Notes: a model not told the origin generated them from the sequence alone. 9,794 nucleotides of DNA from Candidatus Saccharimonadales bacterium (GCA_030151825.1 JASLCP010000049.1:1-9794), one strand, 5' to 3'; shown: positions 1 through 6,773, counted from the stretch's first letter. Made by a program: numbers and translations.

Positions 1-1752
1 GAAAAAGTTCAAAAAATGCTGGGAGTAAAAAATTTATACACTCCAGAATACGTTCGTAGTGTTTATCACATGGATCAAGCACTGAAGGCTCAGACACTGT
101 TCAAGCGCGATAAAGATTACGTCGTGACAAACGATGGCGAAGTGATTATTGTCGATGAACATACTGGCCGTTTGATGCAAGGTCGTCGCTATAACGAGGG
201 GCTCCATCAGGCGATTGAAGCCAAAGAAAACGTTGCGGTGCTACAAGAAAGCATGACACTCGCGACGATTTCGTTCCAGAATTACTTCCGCTTGTACAAC
301 AAACTATCAGGTATGACCGGTACGGCATTTACCGAAGCCGAAGAATTCCAGCAGATTTATAGCTTGGATGTCGTGCAGGTGCCACCAAACCGTCCAATTA
401 CGCGTGTTGACAAAGAAGACCTCATCTTTAAGACCGAAAAGGGCAAATTGAAAGCTGTCGCAAAGGCTATTCAGCATCACCATGAGGCCGGTCGACCAGT
501 GCTGGTTGGTAGTGCTTCGATTGCCAAGAACGAGCTGATTGCTGCCTATCTGGATAAACAGGGTATTCAATATGAAATCTTGAATGCAAAGAATAACGAG
601 CGTGAGGCGGCAATCGTTGAAAAGGCCGGCCAAAAAGGGGCGATTACACTGGCAACCAATATCGCCGGTCGTGGTACCGACATCAAGCTTGGTGAGGGTG
701 TGACCGAACTTGGCGGCTTGGTGGTAATCGGTAGCGAGCGACACGAGTCACGCCGTATCGATAACCAGCTACGTGGTCGTGGTGGTCGTCAGGGAGACCC
801 AGGTGAAACACAATTTTATGTGTCGACCGAAGACGATTTGATGCGTATTTTCCAGGGTGAGCGCATCGCGGCACTTATGGATCGACTGGGCGTCGACGAA
901 GATACGCCGATTCAGAACAAGGCGGTGTCAAAGACGCTCGAATCGGCTCAAAAGCGCGTCGAAGGCTATAACTACGATACGCGTAAAAGCGTGGTGCAGT
1001 ACGACAATGTCATCAACCGTCACCGTCGTGTCGTGTATGTGATTCGCCGCAAGATTCTTGAGGGTGACGATATCAAGCCAGAAATCAAGCGCCTGATAAC
1101 CGAAAAACTACGTGAATTAACTGTTGTGCCAGCAAAAAACAACAAGCTGTTTGCTGATGAATTTATCGCAGTATTCCCACTTGATAAAACGATTGTTGCT
1201 GAAATTGGCGCAATCAAAAAGGACAAGCTGCGTTTTGAGGCAGCAAAGAAAGCTGTCAGCAAGCTCTATGCTGATAAAGAAAAAGAATTGACGACCGAAA
1301 TCATCCGCCAAGTTGAACGTCAGGTGTATTTGACGGTGCTTGATACATTGTGGATGCAGCATCTTGAAAATATGCAGCACCTACGCGAGGGCATTCACTG
1401 GCGTAGTGTTGGGCAGCGTGACCCGTTGGTTGAATACCGTTCTGAATCACAAAAACTGTTCGAAAGTCTGCAAGGGACGCTTCGCGACGAGGTGATACGC
1501 GAAGTTATGCATGTACGTCCAAGTGATGTGCGTGTTACAAGTGCCGAAGAATACGATACCGAGCTGACGCAGCTTGCTGAAAGCTCGACCGCAAAAGGTG
1601 TGAACGAAATCACTGGCGGCGAAGATAATCGTGACAAAGATTTTTCACCTGCTAAGAAGGCCACAAAAGTCGCCGACGCAAATCGGGTAAAGAACGACGC
1701 TCGTAAAAAGAAAAAAGCACAGCGTCAAAACCGTAAAAAGAATCGCAAATAG
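1..1752 (+). CDS. secA: Protein translocase subunit SecA, C-terminal two thirds (5' end outside window)
   Basis: SecA is the cytosolic ATPase that pushes unfolded preproteins through SecYEG. The frame is open from base 1 (583 visible codons), so the gene starts upstream and the Walker A/B part of the first nucleotide-binding domain is missing. Visible landmarks in order are VDEHTGR and MQGRR near codons 51-62, FQNYFRLY and MTGTA near 92-109, VLVGSASI near 167, the NIAGRGTD motif near 220, and the arginine-finger motif QLRGRGGRQGD near 256-266. The helical scaffold and two-helix finger (HLREGIHWRSVGQ) follow near 460-472. Three things are odd. The usual GRSGRQGD has Gly for Ser. The finger-tip position that is Tyr in E. 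coli (Tyr794) aligns to Val. The tail lacks the CxCxSG...CH zinc motif and instead ends in about 30 Lys/Arg-rich residues. The stop is TAG. The gene heads a run with the M16 peptidase, murD and prfB. Identity is certain; the effect of the variants is unknown. Confidence 0.97.
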   Translation, partial: EKVQKMLGVKNLYTPEYVRSVYHMDQALKAQTLFKRDKDYVVTNDGEVIIVDEHTGRLMQGRRYNEGLHQAIEAKENVAVLQESMTLATISFQNYFRLYNKLSGMTGTAFTEAEEFQQIYSLDVVQVPPNRPITRVDKEDLIFKTEKGKLKAVAKAIQHHHEAGRPVLVGSASIAKNELIAAYLDKQGIQYEILNAKNNEREAAIVEKAGQKGAITLATNIAGRGTDIKLGEGVTELGGLVVIGSERHESRRIDNQLRGRGGRQGDPGETQFYVSTEDDLMRIFQGERIAALMDRLGVDEDTPIQNKAVSKTLESAQKRVEGYNYDTRKSVVQYDNVINRHRRVVYVIRRKILEGDDIKPEIKRLITEKLRELTVVPAKNNKLFADEFIAVFPLDKTIVAEIGAIKKDKLRFEAAKKAVSKLYADKEKELTTEIIRQVERQVYLTVLDTLWMQHLENMQHLREGIHWRSVGQRDPLVEYRSESQKLFESLQGTLRDEVIREVMHVRPSDVRVTSAEEYDTELTQLAESSTAKGVNEITGGEDNRDKDFSPAKKATKVADANRVKNDARKKKKAQRQNRKKNRK

Positions 1753-1771
1753 TCTGGGGCAGCGTGGAGAT

Positions 1772-3058
1772 ATGAAACACACTGTCGAGGAAGTGCGATT
1801 AAAGAATGGCGCCAGAGGTTTATTGATTGACGTTCCAGGTGCGACCGTCATGAGTTTTCAGTTTCAGTTTCGAGCGGGGAATCGCTATGTTGCTGATAAG
1901 GATATTTACGAGACGGCACACATTATGGAACATATGGCATTTGGCGCGAATGCGCGGTTCAAAAGCGAGCATGAGTTTGAGGCGGAATTTACCAAAAATG
2001 GTGCCTACCATAACGCATATACGAGTGATATGTCGATGGTCTATGTGGCAGATTGCGCGGATTTTGAATGGCAGCGCATTTTTGACCTGCAGCGCGTATC
2101 GATTTGCCAGCCACGCTTTAATAGCGAAGAGCTTGAGGCAGAAAAGGGCAATGTTCGCAGTGAGCTAACAGGATATCTCAACAATCACAATCGCGTGCTA
2201 TGGCCAAAAGTCCAACAGCTCCTTGGTGAGGATGTCTACACCTTTAATCAGCGACTCAAGACGATTCCGACTGTCACGCTACGCGATATCAAAGATCATC
2301 ACAGACGAACGCACACCGCAGGTAATATGCGCTTTGTGATTGCTGGCAAGTTGCATGGTCGCAAAAGTGACATCAAACGTCAGCTTGAAGATTGGGAGCT
2401 ACCGAGCGGCGAACGATTTGACGCGCCACACGACGAATTCAAGTCAGGCAACCCAACGTTGATTCGTCGTAAAGAAGCCTCGAATCTGACATTTGCCTGG
2501 TCGATGATTTTGCCGCGAGAACTCAGTGACGAAGAGTCCGATGCGATGAACTGTCTTGATCATATCTTGACCGGCACAATGCATTCGCGAATTTATGGCG
2601 CTGCTCGCAAAAAGGGCTTGGCGTACGGTATGTTTAGCGACACGTCAGTCGGGTTTCATGACAGTAGCTGGGATTTCGGCGGACAAGTAAATTTGGACAC
2701 AGCCGATGGGCTATTCGATATTATCGTGCGTGAACTCGGTCATGTACTAGAGGGTAATATCACCGAGGCCGAGATTGATGCGGCAAAATCATACGCACTT
2801 GGTCGTCATCAAATGGGTGCACAAACCGTCGCGCAGATTAGTAATTTTTATACGAATCGTTATTTTGCTGATGGTGTGGTCAAGGATTACGAAAAGGTAC
2901 CAGAATCAATCACGCATACGTCGCGCGACATGATGATCTCGACAGCGCGTGAGTTTATCGGTCATAACATCTCGGTGCTTGCCGGCGTCAGTAGCGGCGA
3001 ACGAAGTGAAATTATCGAGCTCAACGAAAAATTGGCGACGTTGTTTACAAAATCATAG
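1772..3058 (+). CDS. M16-family zinc metallopeptidase (pitrilysin/MPP-like, M16B-type half enzyme)
   Basis: This is a 428-residue protein with an intact inverted zinc motif. H50-x-x-E53-H54 is followed by E124 and E131, and the H54-to-E131 spacing of 77 matches pitrilysin (His92 to Glu169), so both metal binding and the catalytic base look functional. The C-terminal half carries an ARKKGLAYG stretch (residues 278-286), which corresponds to the conserved R/Y region of the second M16 domain. There is no signal peptide or membrane segment, so it is probably cytosolic. Its length fits M16B members, which usually work as dimers of two ~45 kDa halves. No second M16 gene is visible here, so it may be a homodimer or have a partner elsewhere. 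It starts 19 nt after secA. The only SD-like match (GGAG, 1766-1769) is too close to the ATG to be ideal, so translation may depend on secA coupling. The substrate is unknown. Position in the secA operon is compatible with peptide or signal-peptide turnover, but that is inference. Confidence 0.9.
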   Translation: MKHTVEEVRLKNGARGLLIDVPGATVMSFQFQFRAGNRYVADKDIYETAHIMEHMAFGANARFKSEHEFEAEFTKNGAYHNAYTSDMSMVYVADCADFEWQRIFDLQRVSICQPRFNSEELEAEKGNVRSELTGYLNNHNRVLWPKVQQLLGEDVYTFNQRLKTIPTVTLRDIKDHHRRTHTAGNMRFVIAGKLHGRKSDIKRQLEDWELPSGERFDAPHDEFKSGNPTLIRRKEASNLTFAWSMILPRELSDEESDAMNCLDHILTGTMHSRIYGAARKKGLAYGMFSDTSVGFHDSSWDFGGQVNLDTADGLFDIIVRELGHVLEGNITEAEIDAAKSYALGRHQMGAQTVAQISNFYTNRYFADGVVKDYEKVPESITHTSRDMMISTAREFIGHNISVLAGVSSGERSEIIELNEKLATLFTKS

Positions 3059-3063
3059 GAGGG
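3057..3063 (+). promoter_or_regulatory. Strong Shine-Dalgarno of murD overlapping the upstream stop codon
   Basis: AGGAGGG lies 6 nt before the murD ATG (3070). Its first two bases are the last two bases of the M16 gene's TAG stop. This fixes the murD start and suggests translational coupling: ribosomes terminating on the peptidase gene sit on the murD ribosome binding site. Confidence 0.85.
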
Positions 3064-3069
3064 CCAAAC

Positions 3070-4350
3070 ATGAAAATAGCGATTGCAGGGTACGGCGTCG
3101 AAGGCCGAGCGAACTATGACTATTTTTTGGCACAAGGACACGATGTAACAATTGCTGATCAACGTGAAATCGCCGATGTGCCAAATGGCGCTAAAACATT
3201 GTTTAGTGATGATGCCCTGACGCGACTCAACGGGTTTGACAGGGTAGTGCGTTCACCGCAAATTGCCCCGACAGCAATCGTCACTGATGGTGACGTATGG
3301 TCGAGTACAAACGAGTTTTTTGCCCAATGTCCTGCGCCAATCATTGGCGTAACAGGGAGTAAAGGAAAGGGTACGACTAGTAGCCTGATTGCCTCCATCC
3401 TCCGCGCCGCTGGCCATACTGTTCATTTAGTGGGTAATATTGGCGTGCCGGCTATTGCCGAGCTTGCGAGAATTAATCCGACGGATATCGTCGTCTATGA
3501 ACTCAGTAGTTTTCAGCTGTGGGATGCAGTGCGTTCACCACAAATTGCCGTCGTGCTCTATATCGAACCCGAGCATCTTGATGTGCATACCAATATTGAC
3601 GAATACGTCGCCGCAAAGGCGCATATCGCCGCACATCAAACCGCTGATGGTACAGTCATTTTTAACGAGCAAAATGAATACGCTCGAAGTATTGCCGAGC
3701 AATCGCCGGCTAACAAAATACCCTATCAAAGTAGCAGCGCGGCACACGTTGCGGACGGTGCTTTTTGGTATGGTGACGTGCGGCTTTGTTCAGTTGACGC
3801 ACTGCAACTACCAGGGGCGCACAACCTAGATAATGCTTGCGCTGCCATCGCCGCCACGTGGCAATGGGTGCAAGATGGTATGGTGATCGAGCGGGGGTTG
3901 CGATCGTTCAACGGCTTGCCGCATCGACTCAAGCGAGTTCGTGAAATTGCTGATGTGACGTATTACGACGACAGTATTGCCACAACGCCGGGAAGCGCAA
4001 TTGCTGCACTTCGCGCGTTTGATCAGCCTAAAATTCTCATTCTTGGCGGATCTGACAAAGGCGCCGACTTTACTGAATTGGCCAAAGAAATCACGATTTC
4101 GACGGTGACACGGGTTATTGTCATCGGCAGCGAGGCGCCAAAAATTGAACAAGCACTTCGCTTGGCGGGATACGACGCCATTAGCAACTTGGGAACCGAT
4201 ACGACAATGCGCGCTGTCGTGTCCCACGCTGCCAAAAGTGCCGTGCCTGGTAGCATTGTCATTTTGAGTCCGGCCTGTGCCAGCTTTGGGATGTTCAAAA
4301 ATTACGTCGATCGCGGCGAGCAGTTTATCGCTGCAGTGGAGGCACTCTAA
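3070..4350 (+). CDS. murD: UDP-N-acetylmuramoyl-L-alanine--D-glutamate ligase (MurD)
   Basis: MurD adds glutamate to UDP-MurNAc-L-Ala in the cytosolic stage of peptidoglycan synthesis. The 426-residue protein has all three Mur ligase domains. The N-terminal Rossmann-like UDP-binding domain contains GYGVEGR (7-13). The ATPase domain has the P-loop GVTGSKGKGTTS (93-104), ELSSFQL (144-150), an EPEHLDVH variant of the usual TPDHLDRH (166-173), and K183 in YVAAK, at the carbamylated-lysine position. The C-terminal domain contains GLPHRL (282-287), DDSIATT (300-306), GGSDKGADF (326-334) and SPACASFGMFKNY (400-412). Threonine T305, K330 and the SPACAS segment match the D-glutamate pocket of E. coli MurD. 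The lysine of the usual NDSKATN motif is Ile here (I303). It sits 11 nt after the peptidase gene and 1 nt before prfB. Because the pocket is not fully canonical, which glutamate isomer is used cannot be proved from sequence. Confidence 0.95.
   Translation: MKIAIAGYGVEGRANYDYFLAQGHDVTIADQREIADVPNGAKTLFSDDALTRLNGFDRVVRSPQIAPTAIVTDGDVWSSTNEFFAQCPAPIIGVTGSKGKGTTSSLIASILRAAGHTVHLVGNIGVPAIAELARINPTDIVVYELSSFQLWDAVRSPQIAVVLYIEPEHLDVHTNIDEYVAAKAHIAAHQTADGTVIFNEQNEYARSIAEQSPANKIPYQSSSAAHVADGAFWYGDVRLCSVDALQLPGAHNLDNACAAIAATWQWVQDGMVIERGLRSFNGLPHRLKRVREIADVTYYDDSIATTPGSAIAALRAFDQPKILILGGSDKGADFTELAKEITISTVTRVIVIGSEAPKIEQALRLAGYDAISNLGTDTTMRAVVSHAAKSAVPGSIVILSPACASFGMFKNYVDRGEQFIAAVEAL
4338..4342 (+). 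promoter_or_regulatory. Shine-Dalgarno of prfB inside the murD 3' end
   Basis: GGAGG lies within the last codons of murD, 9 nt before a GTG that follows the murD TAA by one base. This supports GTG 4352 as the prfB start, rather than the in-frame ATG at 4277, which would overlap murD by 74 nt and add 25 residues with no RF2 counterpart. Confidence 0.75.
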
Positions 4351-4351
4351 G

Positions 4352-5431
4352 GTGCAGCCACTTCTAAAGCGCATACAGACACTTCGTGCTGGTGTTAAAG
4401 ATGCTTACGAACATCTCTCGATTGATGACAAACGAGCGCTATTGGCCCGACTCGACGATGAGCTAGCTCGTCCCGAACTATGGAACAATCCCACGCATGC
4501 ACAGGATATCGCCAAACAGCAGGCTGCAACTGCTGCAATGGTCGAACCTTGGGAAACGCTGCGTATGCAGGTGGGTGATATCGAAGAGCTGATGGCGCTA
4601 GGCGATGATAGTTTGCTCGCGGAGTTTGAGGGGCAGGTGAGTGCGCTTGAGAACGAGTTTGCCGAGCGCAAAAAAGAACTGTTGTTTAACGGTCGATATG
4701 ACGGTCACAACGCAATTGTGCGTATCACATCAGGTGTTGGCGGTACTGATGCGCAAGATTTTGCAGAAATGTTGGAACGTATGTACCTGCGCTGGACAGA
4801 AAAATCAGGCATGCAGGTCAGTGAAATCGAACGGTCGGTGGGTGAAGAGGCGGGTATCAAAACGGCGGTCTACGAAATCACCGGACCGTATGCATATGGC
4901 AAGTTACAGAGTGAGCATGGCGTGCATCGATTGGTGCGTCTGAGTCCATTTAATAGTGATAATCTGCGTCAAACGAGTTTTGCGCTGGTTGAAGTGTTGC
5001 CACAAATTGACACACCCGACGATGTCGTGATTGCCGACAAAGACCTCAAAATTGATGTCTATCGAAGTAGCGGTAAAGGTGGGCAGAGCGTCAATACGAC
5101 CGATTCTGCGGTGCGCATCACACACCTGCCGACTGGTATTGTGGTGGCGATTCAAAACGAACGATCACAACTGCAGAACCGCGAAACAGCCATGAAAATT
5201 TTACGCTCAAAATTGGCACAGTTGCAAATGGAGCAGCACGCCAGTAGCCTCGACGACCTAAAAGCTGGTGAATCGGCCAATTGGGGTTCGCAAATTCGCA
5301 ATTACGTCTTGCATCCGTACGCGCTCGTCAAAGATACTCGCACCAAGTACGAAGAAAAAGATCCCGCTAGCGTGCTGGATGGCAAGATTGACGGATTTAT
5401 GACGGCCTATCTTGAGGCGCATATTTCGTAG
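4352..5431 (+). CDS. prfB: Peptide chain release factor 2 (RF2)
   Basis: RF2 recognises UAA and UGA stop codons and triggers peptide release. From the GTG start the protein is 359 residues, the normal RF2 length. The N-terminal helical domain includes PELWNNP (41-47), matching the PDVWNEP of E. coli RF2. The codon-recognition tripeptide SPF (198-200) is specific to RF2 rather than RF1 (PxT). The catalytic GGQ is at 243-245 within SGKGGQSVN, with Ser where many RFs have His after GGQ. WGSQIRNYVLHPY near 311-323 is the typical RF2 C-terminal signature. The region aligning to the autoregulatory +1 frameshift of E. coli prfB (around residues 22-26, HLSIDD) is read through in one frame with no internal TGA, so the frameshift control is absent. 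It is the last gene of the secA-M16-murD-prfB run and ends in TAG. Confidence 0.96.
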   Translation: MQPLLKRIQTLRAGVKDAYEHLSIDDKRALLARLDDELARPELWNNPTHAQDIAKQQAATAAMVEPWETLRMQVGDIEELMALGDDSLLAEFEGQVSALENEFAERKKELLFNGRYDGHNAIVRITSGVGGTDAQDFAEMLERMYLRWTEKSGMQVSEIERSVGEEAGIKTAVYEITGPYAYGKLQSEHGVHRLVRLSPFNSDNLRQTSFALVEVLPQIDTPDDVVIADKDLKIDVYRSSGKGGQSVNTTDSAVRITHLPTGIVVAIQNERSQLQNRETAMKILRSKLAQLQMEQHASSLDDLKAGESANWGSQIRNYVLHPYALVKDTRTKYEEKDPASVLDGKIDGFMTAYLEAHIS

Positions 5432-5437
5432 TTGCTC

Positions 5438-5477
5438 GTCCCTCTGCTGCGAAATTCTCTTTTCGCAAAAGGGGGAC
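5438..5477. terminator. Two-part hairpin between convergent prfB and the minus-strand gene (possible bidirectional terminator)
   Basis: The outer arms are GTCCCTCT (5438-5445) and AGGGGGAC (5470-5477), with one G-T pair. The inner arms are TGCGAAA (5448-5454) and TTTCGCA (5461-5467), with loop TTCTCT. The only interruption is a 2x2 internal loop. The 15 paired positions start 6 nt after the prfB stop, where a terminator would be expected for convergent genes. There is no T-run immediately after the stem on either strand, so intrinsic termination is not certain. It could instead act as an mRNA 3'-end stabiliser. Confidence 0.5.
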
Positions 5478-5503
5478 AAGGACAGAGAGGTGGCTCTCCC
5501 TTG
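5477..5503 (-). other. Second hairpin, in the predicted 3' UTR of the minus-strand gene
   Basis: Read on the minus strand, the arms are CAAGG/CCTTG and GAGAG/CTCTC, with loop CCAC and a 3-nt bulge. It begins 8 nt after the minus-strand stop codon. The loop and 3' arm belong to a 12-nt segment complementary to the same gene's Shine-Dalgarno region. A T-rich stretch (CCTTTTG) lies several bases further on, so a weak terminator role is also possible. Confidence 0.4.
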
Positions 5504-5511
5504 CCGGCTCG

Positions 5512-5919
5512 CTAGAGCGCCGTCGGTGTGCTAAAAAACAGCGTTTTTCTGAGTCGGCACACAACATTCGGTTCGGCGATATGGTCACTCAAGAGCCGTC
5601 CAACAGTGTTGGAGCCATGAGCGCCTTTAGGGCTGGATGTTGCATCAATGACCGTTGCCAGCATCTGCAGCTCGCGTCGGTAGTACGACTCTTGTGACGA
5701 CAGAACATTTGTCAGCTTTTGTCGGCTAGTAAGCCATTCATCGAACGACAGGTCTTTCTCGGCAGCTCCTCGCTTGCTGTAGGCAGCGCGGATATTGGCG
5801 ACAAGCTGCTTGGCAAGTACTGTCACCATGTCGATGGCGGTGTTGCGTAGCTGATGACGAACCTCGTCATAGTCGGTTGTTGCGGTGTCTCTCACCACCA
5901 CGTGTTTTGTTGCGGGCAT
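5512..5919 (-). CDS. Hypothetical 135-residue soluble helical protein
   Basis: I do not recognise this protein. The chosen ATG (5919) is preceded at 4 nt by GAGGTG, a good Shine-Dalgarno. An upstream in-frame GTG at 5979 has no such site and would add 20 residues. The protein starts MPATKHVVV and appears mostly helical and polar, without signal peptide, membrane segment or cysteine-pair metal motif. Charged helical stretches are visible around residues 15-50 and 60-95 (for example QESYYRREL), and the tail is basic then hydrophobic (RLRKTLFFS). The gene is convergent with prfB and divergent from ftsE, and ends in TAG. An extended -10 about 87 nt upstream of the start on the same strand, plus the SD, support a real gene. 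The main alternative is a chance open frame in a 657-nt gap. Context gives no function. Confidence 0.68.
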   Translation of the reverse strand: MPATKHVVVRDTATTDYDEVRHQLRNTAIDMVTVLAKQLVANIRAAYSKRGAAEKDLSFDEWLTSRQKLTNVLSSQESYYRRELQMLATVIDATSSPKGAHGSNTVGRLLSDHIAEPNVVCRLRKTLFFSTPTAL

Positions 5920-5923
5920 CCCA

Positions 5924-5929
5924 CACCTC
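5924..5929 (-). promoter_or_regulatory. Shine-Dalgarno of the minus-strand hypothetical gene
   Basis: On the minus strand this reads GAGGTG, with a 4-nt spacer to the ATG at 5919. It lies within GACAGAGAGGTG (5935 down to 5924), which has a perfect 12-nt complement after the stop codon of the same gene. Confidence 0.6.
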
Positions 5930-6005
5930 TCTGTCAGGTACACTGATCTTTCTCGACGCCACCCCGCCGAAATAATCACAGGGCACGGAGTTGTCAGTAC
6001 TTATA

Positions 6006-6017
6006 ATTGTACCATAA
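6006..6017 (-). promoter_or_regulatory. Extended -10 promoter for the minus-strand hypothetical gene
   Basis: The minus strand reads TTATGGTACAAT: a TACAAT -10 hexamer (6011-6006) with an upstream TG extension. No convincing -35 is seen at the expected distance, which extended -10 promoters tolerate. It predicts a start near 5998-6000 and an mRNA leader of about 80 nt that includes the Shine-Dalgarno. It is one of four copies of TTATGnTAnnAT in the window. The leader also holds a short imperfect inverted repeat (TCAGTAC at 5994-6000 with GTACACTGA at 5938-5946). Confidence 0.6.
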
Positions 6018-6050
6018 AAACAGAGGTACGTATAGGGAGCGGTTCCGTCA

Positions 6051-6078
6051 TTTACGCTGACAGAACTTATGCTATAAT
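6051..6078 (+). promoter_or_regulatory. Promoter of ftsEX, predicted leaderless start
   Basis: TTATGCTATAAT (6067-6078) contains a perfect TATAAT with TGC extension. A weak -35, TTTACG (6051-6056), lies 16 nt upstream. Only 10 nt separate the -10 from the ftsE ATG at 6089, so transcription should begin 0-4 nt before the start codon. No Shine-Dalgarno fits in that space. The 12-bp extended -10 is identical to that of the second hydrolase gene. Confidence 0.78.
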
Positions 6079-6088
6079 AATTCTAGTA

Positions 6089-6772
6089 ATGATTCTGTTA
6101 GATAGGGTAACCAAGACATACGGAAAGGACATGAAACCGGCGCTTAACCGTGTTAGTTTGCATGTTGACCCCAAAGAATTCGTGATCATTGTCGGTACCA
6201 GTGGAGCGGGCAAGTCAACACTCTTAAAATTACTCACGCGTGAAGAAAAGCCGACGAGCGGCAAAATTGTCGTCGGTGGTATTGATTACGACACGCTAAA
6301 GGATAAGCATATTCCGCTATTGCGCCGCAAAATTGGTGTGGTGTTTCAGGACTTCAAACTACTGCCGCAGCGTACGGTGTTTGAAAATGTCGCGTTTGCA
6401 CTTGAGATTGCTGGGATGACGAATCGCGAGATTAAAAATACCGTCCCAAAAGTGATTGAACTGGTGGGGCTGACGGGCAAGGAAAAGAATTTCCCTCACC
6501 AATTATCGGGCGGTGAGCGTCAGCGTGTGGCAATTGCCCGTGCCGTCGTGCGTCAACCAAAGATCCTTATCGCTGACGAGCCAACGGGTAACCTTGACCC
6601 AAAACACAGCTGGGATATCGTGCGCTTGCTGGAAAAGATTAATAAATACGGCACAACGGTACTACTGACAACACATAACGTCGAAATCGTCAACAAACTC
6701 AAGCGTCGCGTGATTACCATCGAGCATGGCAAAATTACCTCGGATCAAGCACAGGGAAGTTATAGGCAATAA
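6089..6772 (+). CDS. ftsE: Cell division ATP-binding protein FtsE
   Basis: FtsE is the cytosolic ATPase of the FtsEX complex, which converts ATP hydrolysis into activation of extracytoplasmic peptidoglycan hydrolases at the division site. The 227-residue protein is full length for the family and has every ABC motif: Walker A GTSGAGKST (36-44, Thr where Pro is commoner), Q-loop FQDFKLL with Q87, signature LSGGERQ (139-145), Walker B ILIADE ending at E164 followed by PTGNLD, and the H-loop at H196 (TTHN). QDFKLL is characteristic of FtsE among ABC ATPases. The ATG at 6089 gives the canonical N-terminus; a longer in-frame opening from 5885 would run back through the promoter and over the antisense gene. 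Translation initiation is probably leaderless. ftsX follows after one base. Confidence 0.96.
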   Translation: MILLDRVTKTYGKDMKPALNRVSLHVDPKEFVIIVGTSGAGKSTLLKLLTREEKPTSGKIVVGGIDYDTLKDKHIPLLRRKIGVVFQDFKLLPQRTVFENVAFALEIAGMTNREIKNTVPKVIELVGLTGKEKNFPHQLSGGERQRVAIARAVVRQPKILIADEPTGNLDPKHSWDIVRLLEKINKYGTTVLLTTHNVEIVNKLKRRVITIEHGKITSDQAQGSYRQ

Positions 6773-6773
6773 T

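Noticed and set aside
4277..4351. ATG start for RF2 within murD
   Set aside because: It overlaps murD by 74 nt and adds residues that do not align with RF2. GTG 4352 has a well-spaced GGAGG and gives the family length.
3826..4374. Long minus-strand open frame antisense to murD (182 codons)
   Set aside because: It lies wholly opposite conserved MurD motifs, and its translation looks like no family and is rich in Arg/His/Cys typical of an antisense frame.
6002..6007. Plus-strand TATAAT as an alternative, distant ftsE promoter
   Set aside because: It has no TG extension and no -35 at a suitable distance. It overlaps the minus-strand -10, and the promoter at 6051-6078 is much better.
5885..6088. 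In-frame N-terminal extension of FtsE (68 extra codons)
   Set aside because: It would run through the ftsE promoter and antisense to the start of the minus-strand gene. The ATG at 6089 gives the normal FtsE N-terminus and correct length.
6726..6773. Upstream ATG start for FtsX
   Set aside because: It overlaps ftsE by 47 nt. The ATG one base after the ftsE stop gives a normal FtsX N-terminus.
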